A stretch of DNA of 64,000 nucleotides. Origin: Bradyrhizobium sp. CCBAU 051011 (GTDB lineage: Bacteria; Pseudomonadota; Alphaproteobacteria; Rhizobiales; Xanthobacteraceae). The position numbers and the translations under genes are program-made. Shown here in pieces: positions 1-8,260 of this stretch (positions are counted from its first letter, which is position 1; every line of letters starts with the position of its first letter). Below the pieces are notes generated by a model. The model did not search any database, was not told where the DNA came from, and worked only from the letters and a program-made list of their open reading frames with translations. The stretch lies in the NCBI RefSeq assembly GCF_009930815.1, contig NZ_CP022222.1:6118501-6182500 (forward strand), written 5' to 3'.

Positions 1-39
1 GACCGCGATCACCGCCATGAACAGGACAATGGCACTCAC
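1..39 (-). CDS. Start of a further cytochrome oxidase operon gene (partial)
   Basis: Only the first 13 codons lie in the window, reading MSAIVLFMAVIAV from a GTG. The start overlaps the stop of the oxidase subunit I gene by four bases (GTGA), an arrangement typical of translational coupling. The peptide is hydrophobic, as expected for the beginning of a membrane segment. From its place after subunits II and I it is probably a subunit III-like or small accessory oxidase protein (coxO in a coxMNOP layout), but that is inference from position only. Confidence 0.55.
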   Translation of the reverse strand, partial: MSAIVLFMAVIAV

Positions 40-1811
40 GGCGCAGCTCCCTGCAGGGCTGGCGTCGCCCGTGGCTGGTTCTGCGGAATGAAGTCCTGCG
101 CAGCACCCGGCACGCTGTAGTCATAGGCCCAGCGATAGACCACCGGGAGTTCCTTGCCAAAGTTGCCGTGCCCGGGCGGTGTCTCCGGCGTCTGCCACTC
201 CAGTGTTGTCGCTCGCCACGGATTGCCACCCGAAGGCCGGCCCTTGAAGTAGCTCCAGGCAAGGTTGAACAGGAATACCATCTGCGCGAAGCCCACGATC
301 AAAGCCATGATGGAGATGAAGGCATTGAGCGTATGGGTCGATGAGGGGATGAACGCCGCTTCGCCGATGTCGTGATACCGGCGCGGAACGCCAAGCAGTC
401 CAATATAATGCATGGGGAAGAAGATCAGATAGGCGCCGAGGAACGTGACCCAGAAATGAAACTTGCCCAGCGCGTCGTTGAGCATCCGTCCCGTCATCTT
501 GGGATACCAATGATAGATCGCGCCCAGCACGACCATGATCGGCGCCACGCCCATCACCATGTGGAAATGCGCGACGACGAACATGGTATCCGATAGCGGG
601 ACATCCACGACCACGTTGCCGAGGAAGAGGCCGGTGAGCCCGCCGTTCACGAACGTAATGATGAAGCCGAGCGCAAACAGCATCGGGACGGTGAGATGGA
701 TGTCGCCGCGCCACAGGGTCAATACCCAGTTGTAGACCTTGATGGCGGTCGGGATGGCGATGATGAGCGTCGTGGTGGCGAAGAAGAACCCGAATTTCGG
801 GTGCATGCCGCTCACATACATGTGGTGCGCCCATACGACGAAGCTGAGTGCGCCGATCGCAACGATCGCCCAGACCATCATGCGATAGCCGAAGATGTTC
901 TTCCGCGCATGGACGCTGATCAGATCGGAAACGATACCGAAGGCGGGCAGGGCGACGATGTAGACCTCCGGATGGCCGAAGAACCAGAACAGGTGCTGGA
1001 ACAGGATCGGGCTGCCGCCGCCATACTTCATCTGCTGCCCCATCTCGACCAGGGCCGGCATGAAGAAGCTGGTTCCGAGGAGGCGGTCGAACAGCATCAT
1101 GACGGAGGCGACGAACAGCGCCGGGAAGGCCAGTAGCGCCATGATGGTAGCCGTGAAGATGCCCCACACCGTCAGCGGCATACGCATCAATGTCATGCCG
1201 CGCGTGCGCGCCTGCAGCACGGTCACGACATAATTCAGACCCCCCATGGTGAAGCCGATGATGAACAGGATCAGGGAGGCCAGCATGAGAACGATGCCCC
1301 AATCCTGTCCGGGGGTGCCGGCAAGAATTGCCTGCGGCGGGTACAGCGTCCAGCCGGCGCCGGTGGGCCCGCCGGGCACGAAGAACGTCGAGGCCAGCAC
1401 CAGGACGGCGAGCAGATAGACCCAGTAGCTCAGCATGTTCACATAGGGGAAGACCATGTCCCGCGCGCCGACCATCAGCGGGATCAGGTAATTGCCGAAG
1501 CCTCCCAGGAACAGCGCCGTGAGCAGGTAGATCACCATGATCATGCCGTGCATGGTGATGAACTGGAGATATTGATTGGCATCGATAAAGGAGAATGTGC
1601 CGGGAAATCCCAGTTGCAGCCGCATCAGCCACGACAGCACCAGTGCTACCAACCCGATGGCCGTCGCTGTGAGCGAGTACTGGATGGCGATGACTTTGGC
1701 GTCCTGCGAAAAGACGTACCGCGTCCACCAGCTCCTGGGGTGATAGAGATCAACCTCCGCCACTTCGGCAGGCGGGACATCTGTGACGGCATCATACGGA
1801 ACATCGACCAT
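36..1811 (-). CDS. coxN: Cytochrome c oxidase subunit I (aa3 type, CoxN/CtaD)
   Basis: Catalytic subunit of a haem-copper oxidase that reduces O2 to water and pumps protons in the inner membrane. The 591-aa product carries the whole active-site set: H88 (haem a ligand), the CuB site GHPEVY with H280 and cross-linked Y284, H329-H330, and H415/H417 in VVAHFHMVMG. D118 (D-channel entry), E282 in HPEVY and K358 (K-channel) mark an A1-type proton pump. About twelve membrane segments are visible. The ATG is preceded by GAGGAGGAATTT, and the gene follows subunit II by 76 bases on the same strand. The order II, I, next subunit, with no haem O synthase or ctaG gene following directly in view, recalls the alternative coxMNOP oxidase of Bradyrhizobium rather than the main ctaCDE locus; that assignment is inference. 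Confidence 0.96.
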   Translation of the reverse strand: MVDVPYDAVTDVPPAEVAEVDLYHPRSWWTRYVFSQDAKVIAIQYSLTATAIGLVALVLSWLMRLQLGFPGTFSFIDANQYLQFITMHGMIMVIYLLTALFLGGFGNYLIPLMVGARDMVFPYVNMLSYWVYLLAVLVLASTFFVPGGPTGAGWTLYPPQAILAGTPGQDWGIVLMLASLILFIIGFTMGGLNYVVTVLQARTRGMTLMRMPLTVWGIFTATIMALLAFPALFVASVMMLFDRLLGTSFFMPALVEMGQQMKYGGGSPILFQHLFWFFGHPEVYIVALPAFGIVSDLISVHARKNIFGYRMMVWAIVAIGALSFVVWAHHMYVSGMHPKFGFFFATTTLIIAIPTAIKVYNWVLTLWRGDIHLTVPMLFALGFIITFVNGGLTGLFLGNVVVDVPLSDTMFVVAHFHMVMGVAPIMVVLGAIYHWYPKMTGRMLNDALGKFHFWVTFLGAYLIFFPMHYIGLLGVPRRYHDIGEAAFIPSSTHTLNAFISIMALIVGFAQMVFLFNLAWSYFKGRPSGGNPWRATTLEWQTPETPPGHGNFGKELPVVYRWAYDYSVPGAAQDFIPQNQPRATPALQGAAP

Positions 1812-1887
1812 AGAAATTCCTCCTCGGTCGCTTCCATCGGGAGTGAAGATTTGGCCTCACGCGCCCGATCTATCTTCGCTGCGGCAC

Positions 1888-2727
1888 TTACTTGCCGCCG
1901 GATCTGTACGTCGCCTTCGTAACGGCGTTTCGGCCTGACAATTCTGCGAACGTCTTCTGTTGCGCCAGCCAGGCGCTATATTCGCTTTCTTCCTCGACGA
2001 TGACTTTGGTGCGCATCTGCGCGTGCGCCGCGCCGCACAGCTCGGCGCACAGCACATCGAACGTTCCCGTGCGGATCGGAGTCATCCAGAAATAGGTGAC
2101 CATGCCGGGCACCATATCCATCTTGGCGCGGAATTCGGGCACATAGAAATCGTGCAGGACATCGACGGAGCGGAGCAAGACCTTGACGGGCTTTCCGACC
2201 GGCAGGTGCAGCTCACCACTTTCGATCACGACGTCGTCTTGCCCGTGCGTGTCGTCGCGATTCAAGCCCAAGGGGTTTTCGGGACTGATGTGGCGGACAT
2301 CGGTTGTGCCCATACGGCCATCCTTGCCCGGCAGGCGGAAGCTCCACTGCCACTGCTGGCCCATCACCTCGATCTCGGTGGCGTCAGCCGGAACCGTGAC
2401 GAACTGGTGCCAAACGAATAAGCCTGGTGCCAACATGGCTGCGACGCCGATCGCCGTTCCGATGCTGAGCCACCATTCGAGCTTTTTGTTTTCGGGATTG
2501 TAGTGCGCCTGTCTTCCCTCCTTGTGGTGAAAGCGGAAGACGCAGTAGGCCATGAATGCGATCACGGCGAAGAAAACAATGCCGGTGATCCAGAAGGTGA
2601 TGCTGATGGTGTGGTCGATGTAGCTCCAGTTGGTGGCAATCGGCGTCCACCACCACGGGCTGTAGATGTGAAACAGCACCGAGCCGACCGCAACCAGCAG
2701 CAGTATGATAGCAACAGCCATCCTCAT
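1888..2727 (-). CDS. coxM: Cytochrome c oxidase subunit II (CuA subunit, CoxM/CtaC)
   Basis: Subunit that accepts electrons from cytochrome c at a binuclear CuA centre on the periplasmic side. The 279-aa protein has hydrophobic stretches at residues 3-22, about 42-64 and 85-105, then a cupredoxin domain. All CuA ligands are present: H192 in VDVLHDFYVP, and C227, E229, C231, H235 and M238 in CAELCGAAHAQM. The aromatic patch QQWQWSF near residue 125, used for electron entry, is also there. The ATG is preceded by AAGGAGGAATGAGG. It is the first gene of the oxidase operon, so the promoter should lie in the 530-base gap upstream. Confidence 0.95.
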   Translation of the reverse strand: MRMAVAIILLLVAVGSVLFHIYSPWWWTPIATNWSYIDHTISITFWITGIVFFAVIAFMAYCVFRFHHKEGRQAHYNPENKKLEWWLSIGTAIGVAAMLAPGLFVWHQFVTVPADATEIEVMGQQWQWSFRLPGKDGRMGTTDVRHISPENPLGLNRDDTHGQDDVVIESGELHLPVGKPVKVLLRSVDVLHDFYVPEFRAKMDMVPGMVTYFWMTPIRTGTFDVLCAELCGAAHAQMRTKVIVEEESEYSAWLAQQKTFAELSGRNAVTKATYRSGGK

Positions 2728-3259
2728 TCCTCCTTGCCATCAAAGGCAACGGAGACGAATCGAGGGCGGAGCTCGCACTGTCGATGGCCGACTTCACATG
2801 CGCCATCGCAGTGCGTCTTGCCTCGCCCACTATGACCGGTCGCGACATCAAAACGTGGCACCGAGCACACGTTACGACCGCTAGTCATCAAATCGGGGCG
2901 CCAGAAATCAAGATGATACGCGTCGAGGCTGCCGTCAATAGAGCAATAAGGAACCTGCGGCTCACGCATATGCGCTGTACGATGCACAAGCCGGCGAGCG
3001 TCAGCTGGCACAACGGCTGATGATGCGCCGCACCAAACCGTGTGCGTTCACAATTCACCCAACAGTGCGTGCTTTCTGCTTCCAATCGCGCTAAGGTCAC
3101 AAGGCAGGTCGCGACAAGTTTCGTCCGGCTAAGCTCCATTCGCTGAACTTGGGTTTGCCGTACCCGGCTCGACCGCGACTCTCGCACATGAGGGCGGAGG
3201 CGCGCGGGTTGCGGCGCGTCGTTTTGACCGCCGCAACTTGAGAGCACGGGAGGGTGCGC
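2728..3259. other. Intergenic region between divergent cox operon and DUF2189 gene
   Basis: About 530 bases between the minus-strand oxidase operon and the plus-strand DUF2189 gene. It must hold both promoters, but I cannot point to a convincing promoter, operator or RNA element. The short reading frames here show no protein-like features. Confidence 0.6.
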
Positions 3260-4174
3260 ATGGCCACTCTGTATTCCGACAGCATCGCAAGAGTAGGACG
3301 GCACGTATTCGGCGAGGCCGCCACATATCCGATTCGCAAAATCGAACTGTCCGATCTCGGCGAGGCGCTGCGCCTGGGGTGGGAAGACTTCAAGGCAATG
3401 CCGAGCCACGCCGTTGTGGTGTGCGTGATTTATCCTGTTCTCGGTATTGCCCTGTTCAGGATGGTCCTCGGCTATTCGGTACTGCCGCTGCTGTTTCCGC
3501 TGGCAGCCGGGTTTGCCTTGCTTGGACCTTTTGCCGCGATCGGTCTCTACGAGCTCAGCCGCCGCCGCGAGCGCGGCGAGGAGGTCAGCGTATCGGACGC
3601 ACTTCACGTGCTGCGCGCTCCGTCTTTGGGCGCGATGGTCGAGCTCGGCATCCTCCTGCTCGTTCTGTTCGGGGCCTGGATTGGCGCAGCGAACGCTATC
3701 TACGTTGAAATCTTTGGCCACGCCCCGGCCGCGAGCATTCCCGACTTCGTAACGCGTGTGCTGACGACGCGGGAAGGATGGTTGCTCATCGTCATAGGTT
3801 GCGGCGTCGGCTTTCTGTTTGCGGTCGTGGCGCTCTGCGTCAGTGTCGTGTCGTTCCCGTTGATGCTTGACCGGCATGCCACTGCAATCGACGCCATCCG
3901 GACGTCGCTGTGGGCTGTGATGAAGAATCCGATCCCCATGGCCGGGTGGGGGCTGATCGTCGCGGCGCTGCTGGTGATCGGTTCGCTACCGCTCTTCGTC
4001 GGTCTCGCCGTCGTTTTGCCGGTGCTCGGTCATGCCACCTGGCATCTTTACCGGAAAGTGGTGGAGCCGAATCCCAACCCTCCGGAGGAACATCCCCACC
4101 CGCGGAAGGGACATCGCTACGCGGCGGATTTTCCGGCCGTTCTGTTCCCGTGGAGCCGTGAGCGCGAGCCGTAG
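3260..4174 (+). CDS. DUF2189 family integral membrane protein
   Basis: Membrane protein of about 304 aa matching the DUF2189 family, whose function is not established. The N-terminal signature RKIELSDLGEALRLGWEDF is followed by about six hydrophobic segments (two near residues 55-100, one near 130, then three between 175 and 265) and a short charged, His/Pro-rich cytoplasmic tail. The ATG at 3260 has GGGAGGG five bases upstream; an in-frame GTG at 3254 overlaps that ribosome site and is less likely. It is divergent from the cytochrome oxidase operon. DUF2189 proteins are often found near respiratory genes, but no role can be read from the sequence. Confidence 0.88.
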   Translation: MATLYSDSIARVGRHVFGEAATYPIRKIELSDLGEALRLGWEDFKAMPSHAVVVCVIYPVLGIALFRMVLGYSVLPLLFPLAAGFALLGPFAAIGLYELSRRRERGEEVSVSDALHVLRAPSLGAMVELGILLLVLFGAWIGAANAIYVEIFGHAPAASIPDFVTRVLTTREGWLLIVIGCGVGFLFAVVALCVSVVSFPLMLDRHATAIDAIRTSLWAVMKNPIPMAGWGLIVAALLVIGSLPLFVGLAVVLPVLGHATWHLYRKVVEPNPNPPEEHPHPRKGHRYAADFPAVLFPWSREREP

Positions 4175-4202
4175 CGACGGAACGCGAGCGCGCGGTGCGT
4201 AG

Positions 4203-4232
4203 CGGGCGAACACCGAAAGCGGTGCTCGCCCG
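4203..4232. terminator. GC-rich hairpin between convergent genes
   Basis: CGGGCGAACACC and GGTGCTCGCCCG pair with one mismatch around a six-base loop, between the stops of the convergent DUF2189 (plus) and DUF2865 (minus) genes. There is no T-run on either side, so it may act as a bidirectional transcript end or only stabilise 3' ends. Confidence 0.4.
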
Positions 4233-4270
4233 TCCGGATCGGCGTCCGCCGCCGGTAGCTGGTCGAGGAG

Positions 4271-5440
4271 CTACTGCTTCGGCGGGATGAAGGTCGGGCC
4301 GACGGTGCGGATCTGCTTGTCGTTAGCCGCGGCGGTCGTATCGGCAGGAGCCGGCGCCGGCGCGGCGGCGGTGCTCGCGGGCGCGGTGCCCTTCTTGGGT
4401 GGCGGCGCGCCCTTCGACTGCCCGCGCTGCTGCATCCGCTTGGCGCTTTCCTCGGTGACGATGATGTCGCCCTGCTGTTCGACCGAGGCCTTGTCGTCGA
4501 CGGATTTCAGCGCTTCCGACCAGGTCTGGCCCGCCGCCTTGCAGGAGCAGGAGGCGTTGAACTCGGTGCGGAACTTGAACGCGTTGGGCAGCGAGGAATA
4601 GGGCTGGCCGTTGATCGAGACTGCCTGATTGATGTCCTCGCCGGGATTGCGATAGGTGAACAAGTTCGCCTCTGCCGCCGGGCAAAGCGCCTTGCAGGTC
4701 CTTTCGTCGTCCTGAAAGCGCGCCTGGTAGGTGGCGAACGACACCGGGAAGTAGGCACCGTCGCAGCTGCGGACGCAGACGGTGCGGAAGGTGCCGGACG
4801 GCGGGCCGAGTTCGGCGCTGGGCGGCGGGATCGTGTTGTTGTTGTTGCCGAACAGGCTGTCGATGAAATTGCCGGGGCCGCGGGCGGCTGCCGCATATTG
4901 CGGGCCGCAATTGTTCTGCGCCAGCGCCATCATCACCGAGCGGCGCTGGTTTTCGCGGTCGGCGCCGCCGATGCCGCCGCTGCGCAGACGCTCCAGGCTG
5001 GTGGTGATCTGGTCGAGATTGGCGCGCATCTGCTGGATCTGGTTGTTGACCGGGCTGCACTGCGCCGACTGGCCGTTGAACAGCGAGAAGAAGCCCGAGC
5101 TTTCGCAGCCCATGCGCTTGGCCTGCAGCGTGACGCGATCGAGTTCGGCCTGCTGCTTGGCCTGGGCCTCCTGATAGCGGCGGATCTGCTCATCCTTGGC
5201 GGGATCGCCGGTGCCGGCGCCGCGGTCGATGGTTGCCAGCTGTCCCTCGAGCCGGATGCAGATCGGATTGGCTTGCGCGCCCTGTTGCGGCGGCGGAGGC
5301 GGCGCGGCGCCGGGGGGCATCTGCGCCATGGCGTCCTCATTGGGCTGCGCCAAAGCGGGCGCGCCAGGCTCGGTGACGCCGAGCAGGACGGCGCAGGTCA
5401 AAATCCGGAGAGAGAAGGGAATGATGCGAATTTCCAGCAT
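4271..5440 (-). CDS. DUF2865 domain-containing exported protein
   Basis: Protein of about 389 aa, starting at an ATG that gives an N-terminal signal peptide ending near APALAQ. A Pro/Gln-rich linker and a coiled-coil-like region (about residues 60-165) lead into the DUF2865 core. Core signatures are CVRSCDGAYFPVSF, CKALCPAAEANLFTYRNPGE and the Cys-containing FNASCSCKA; the paired cysteines suggest disulfides in the periplasm. The C-terminus is low-complexity Pro/Ala-rich, ending in FIPPKQ. A longer frame reaches an ATG at 5521, but those codons would put non-signal sequence ahead of the signal peptide. Function is unknown; the family is mainly rhizobial. Confidence 0.87.
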   Translation of the reverse strand: MLEIRIIPFSLRILTCAVLLGVTEPGAPALAQPNEDAMAQMPPGAAPPPPPQQGAQANPICIRLEGQLATIDRGAGTGDPAKDEQIRRYQEAQAKQQAELDRVTLQAKRMGCESSGFFSLFNGQSAQCSPVNNQIQQMRANLDQITTSLERLRSGGIGGADRENQRRSVMMALAQNNCGPQYAAAARGPGNFIDSLFGNNNNTIPPPSAELGPPSGTFRTVCVRSCDGAYFPVSFATYQARFQDDERTCKALCPAAEANLFTYRNPGEDINQAVSINGQPYSSLPNAFKFRTEFNASCSCKAAGQTWSEALKSVDDKASVEQQGDIIVTEESAKRMQQRGQSKGAPPPKKGTAPASTAAAPAPAPADTTAAANDKQIRTVGPTFIPPKQ

Positions 5441-5608
5441 ATCCGGCCATTGAGGGCTGATCCGCGCGGCTTGAAAGCCTGGTGGCGCGGCCAAGGCGGC
5501 ATTCTGCGGCCAAGACCGCATCCAATACCTGCTTCTCGGGGCAGCGTCACGTCGTTTCCGGGGCGCGGATGTGGCAAACCGGCCCTTGAAATTACTGAAG
5601 AAGCGCCT

Positions 5609-5926
5609 TTAGCGCTGGCAGGTAATAGCAACATAGTCGCCGCAGGCTGGGCCTGAGCACTTGTCGCCGCCATCAATTGGAACCGCACCGGTAACTTCGT
5701 CGGGCTCGACGCGGCGATAGGCGGTGGCCTGCGCAAATTCCCGTGACTGGCAGTAGGAGCGGGCGGCGTGGGCGCCGCATTTGTCGCCGCGGGCGAGGCA
5801 CTCGTCCACGCCGTAACCGTCGGCCTGGTTGGCAACGATGAAAACGCGACTGTCGGCGGAAGCGGCCGAGACGGCGGCAAGCAGGAGAGCACAGGCAATG
5901 AGTGCGGAGGAGCGCATGGTGAACAC
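5609..5926 (-). CDS. Small exported cysteine-rich hypothetical protein
   Basis: A 105-aa product with a clear Sec signal peptide (SSALIACALLLAAVSAASA, cleavage before DSRVF). The mature part is about 80 aa with six cysteines, in ECLARGDKC, SYCQS, KCSGPAC and the terminal TCQR, enough for three disulfides. A second ATG three codons in (MRSSAL) could be the start. I do not recognise a named family. The composition is typical of the host genome. It stands alone between the DUF2865 gene (same strand) and divergent cysS. Confidence 0.75.
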   Translation of the reverse strand: MFTMRSSALIACALLLAAVSAASADSRVFIVANQADGYGVDECLARGDKCGAHAARSYCQSREFAQATAYRRVEPDEVTGAVPIDGGDKCSGPACGDYVAITCQR

Positions 5927-6217
5927 CGGCAGGGGCGAAGGGGACCGCGCTCAGGAATAGGCCCAAAGGGTTAACAATGATTAACCATGAGGGCCGAGCG
6001 GCGGCGAAAAGGAAGGTTCCGCAGCCTGATCGGCCTCAAATTGGGCACGAGCAAGGCCTTGACGGCATCGTTCCGATACCGCAATGGTGGAACCATGAAC
6101 GGTCTCCTCGCCATCTGCAGCATTTGCCGCGAGATTATTAGCTAGCGATTCGCTGGCAGGCCGTCTTTTCTCAAAAATGAGATCACTGGACGCCCGGCCG
6201 CAAGGGATGGGTACGTC

Positions 6218-7633
6218 ATGGAATTACGCCTGTACGATACGTTGACGAAGGAGAAGCGGCCGTTCGTGCCGCTCGATCCGAAGAACGTCGGCATGTATGC
6301 CTGCGGACCGACGGTCTATGACTTCGCCCATATCGGCAATGGTCGCGCGGCGATCGTGTTCGACGTGCTGTTTCGCGTGCTGCGCTATCGCTATGGCGCC
6401 GGGCACGTGACGTACGTTCGCAACATCACCGACGTCGACGACAAGATCAACGTCCGCGCCGCACGCGACTATCCCGGCGTGCCGTTGAACGAGGCGATCC
6501 GCAAGGTCACCGAAGAGACCTATCAGCAGTATCAGGACGACGTCTCCGCGCTCGGCTGCCTTGCGCCGACGGTGCAGCCGCGCGCGACCGAGCATATCCC
6601 GGAAATGCGGGCGATCATCGAGAAGCTGGTCGCCGGCGGCTTTGCCTATGTCGCCGAGGACCACGTGCTGTTCTCGCCGCAAGCGATGAACGATGCCAAT
6701 TCGGTGATGCCGCGCTACGGCGCGCTATCGAAGCGGTCGCTCGACGAGATGATCGCGGGCGCCCGCGTCGACGTCGCTCCCTACAAGCGCGATAATACCG
6801 ACTTCGTGCTGTGGAAGCCGTCGAAGCCGGGCGAGCCGTCGTGGCCCTCGCCATCGGGGATCAAGGTGGAGGGACGCCCCGGCTGGCACATCGAATGCTC
6901 GGCGATGGCCTGGAAGCATCTCGGCGAGAAGTTCGACATTCATGGCGGCGGCATCGATCTGGTGTTTCCGCACCATGAGAACGAACTTGCGCAGACCTGC
7001 TGCGCCTTTCATTCCGACCGCATGGCGAACGTCTGGATGCACAACGGCTTCCTGCAGATCGAGAGCGAGAAGATGTCGAAGTCGCTCGGCAACTTCTTCA
7101 CGATCCGTGACCTGCTGGCCGATTGGCCTGGCGAGGTGCTGCGCCTGAGCATGCTGAGGACGCATTACCGCTCGCCGCTCGACTGGACCTCGAAGGGTAC
7201 CGAAGAGAGCGCGAAGACGCTTGACGACTGGTATGCGATCGCGGCCGACGCCGAGGGCGGCGAGCCGTCGCCGGCGATGATCGAAGCGCTCTATGACGAT
7301 CTCAACACGGCGCAGGCGATGGCTGTTCTGCACGGCCTGCGCAACGCCGCCGCGTCGGGTGGTGCGCGCGAACGCGGCGAGTTTGCGGCGTCGCTCCGGC
7401 TGCTCGGTTTCCTTTCGGTGAGCGCTGCGGCGTGGAAGGGACGGAAGCAGCAGGCGAGCGGCATCGATGCAGCAGAGGTCGATCGCCTGATTGCCGACCG
7501 CGCGGCGGCGCGGGCGCGGAAGGACTTCAAGGAATCCGACCGCATCCGCGACGAACTCGCCGCGATGGGCGTCGCCATCAAGGACGGCAAGGACAAGGAC
7601 GGAAGACCGGTTACCACATGGGAGGTCGCGTGA
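6218..7633 (+). CDS. cysS: Cysteine--tRNA ligase
   Basis: Class I aminoacyl-tRNA synthetase that charges tRNA-Cys. The 471-aa protein has the HIGN nucleotide motif at residues 38-41 and KMSKS at 285-289. It has the zinc site that selects cysteine thiolate (C29, C227, H252, E256 by comparison with the E. coli enzyme). The C-terminal DALR-type helical domain and the end [10 protein letters not shown] are typical. The ATG follows AAGGGATGGG. The stop codon overlaps the start of a 37-aa membrane protein gene (TGATG), so the two are probably translated together. Confidence 0.97.
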   Translation: MELRLYDTLTKEKRPFVPLDPKNVGMYACGPTVYDFAHIGNGRAAIVFDVLFRVLRYRYGAGHVTYVRNITDVDDKINVRAARDYPGVPLNEAIRKVTEETYQQYQDDVSALGCLAPTVQPRATEHIPEMRAIIEKLVAGGFAYVAEDHVLFSPQAMNDANSVMPRYGALSKRSLDEMIAGARVDVAPYKRDNTDFVLWKPSKPGEPSWPSPSGIKVEGRPGWHIECSAMAWKHLGEKFDIHGGGIDLVFPHHENELAQTCCAFHSDRMANVWMHNGFLQIESEKMSKSLGNFFTIRDLLADWPGEVLRLSMLRTHYRSPLDWTSKGTEESAKTLDDWYAIAADAEGGEPSPAMIEALYDDLNTAQAMAVLHGLRNAAASGGARERGEFAASLRLLGFLSVSAAAWKGRKQQASGIDAAEVDRLIADRAAARARKDFKESDRIRDELAAMGVAIKDGKDKDGRPVTTWEVA

Positions 7634-7746
7634 TGGACAAGCCCGATACCCCGTTCCCGAAACACTGGCGTTATTACATCTTCATCAAATGGGCGCTAAT
7701 CGTTGCCGCGGTCATACTGGCCTTGCGATTGTTCGGAGTGATTTGA
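7633..7746 (+). CDS. 37-aa single-span membrane protein
   Basis: A tiny gene whose ATG overlaps the cysS stop (TGATG) and is preceded by GGAGGTCGCG, a strong ribosome site inside the end of cysS. The peptide [20 protein letters not shown] leads into a hydrophobic helix of about 18 residues ending LRLFGVI. It has a charged N-terminus and one membrane span, so probably an inner-membrane microprotein. The next gene starts only four bases after its stop. Strict coupling to cysS and the good ribosome site argue that it is real; function is unknown. Confidence 0.72.
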   Translation: MDKPDTPFPKHWRYYIFIKWALIVAAVILALRLFGVI

Positions 7747-7750
7747 CGCG

Positions 7751-8260
7751 ATGGGACAGGCCTTGCCCAAACCCGGCTTGCGGCCGTTTCTGCCGGCGGA
7801 TGTGCCGATGCTGGCGGCGATCTTTGTCGCCGCCATCGAGGGGCTGACCGGCGACGACTACAGCGAGGCGCAGCAGGAAGCCTGGGCTGCCGCTGCCGAG
7901 GACGAGGAAAATTTCGGCAAGAAACTCGCCGGGCAGTTGACGCTGATCGCGACCATCCAGAACGCGCCGGTCGGCTTCGTCTCACTGCAAGGGCCTGACC
8001 ATATCGACATGCTGTTCGTGCATCCGAGCGTGGCCGGGCAGGGTATCGCCTCGATGCTGGTCGATGCGCTGGAAAAACTGGCGGGCGCGCGCGGCGCGAA
8101 AACCCTGACGGTCGACGCCAGCGACACCGCGGAGCCGTTGTTTCGGAAGCGCGGCTATACCGCCAAGCAGCGCAATACCGTTTCGCTCAATGGCGAATGG
8201 CTCGCCAACACCACGATGCAGAAGACGCTGGCAGACGCCGCGCCGGGAGCGCCGACATGA
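7751..8260 (+). CDS. GNAT family N-acetyltransferase
   Basis: A 169-aa protein with the GNAT fold. It has LRPFLPADVPMLAAIFVAAI at the N-terminus, a central IDMLFVHPSVAGQGIASMLV block matching motif A (acetyl-CoA pyrophosphate loop, Q/R-x-x-G-x-G/A form), and the C-terminal LFRKRGYTAKQRNTV block found in many small GNATs. The substrate cannot be told. Its stop overlaps the start of the citramalate synthase gene (ATGA), so it sits in a tight cysS-microprotein-GNAT-cimA transcript. Confidence 0.9.
   Translation: MGQALPKPGLRPFLPADVPMLAAIFVAAIEGLTGDDYSEAQQEAWAAAAEDEENFGKKLAGQLTLIATIQNAPVGFVSLQGPDHIDMLFVHPSVAGQGIASMLVDALEKLAGARGAKTLTVDASDTAEPLFRKRGYTAKQRNTVSLNGEWLANTTMQKTLADAAPGAPT

Noticed and set aside
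5971..5984. TTAACAATGATTAA as a CtrA site upstream of the small Cys-rich gene
   Set aside because: The spacing between TTAA halves is six, not the seven of the CtrA consensus; too weak to call.
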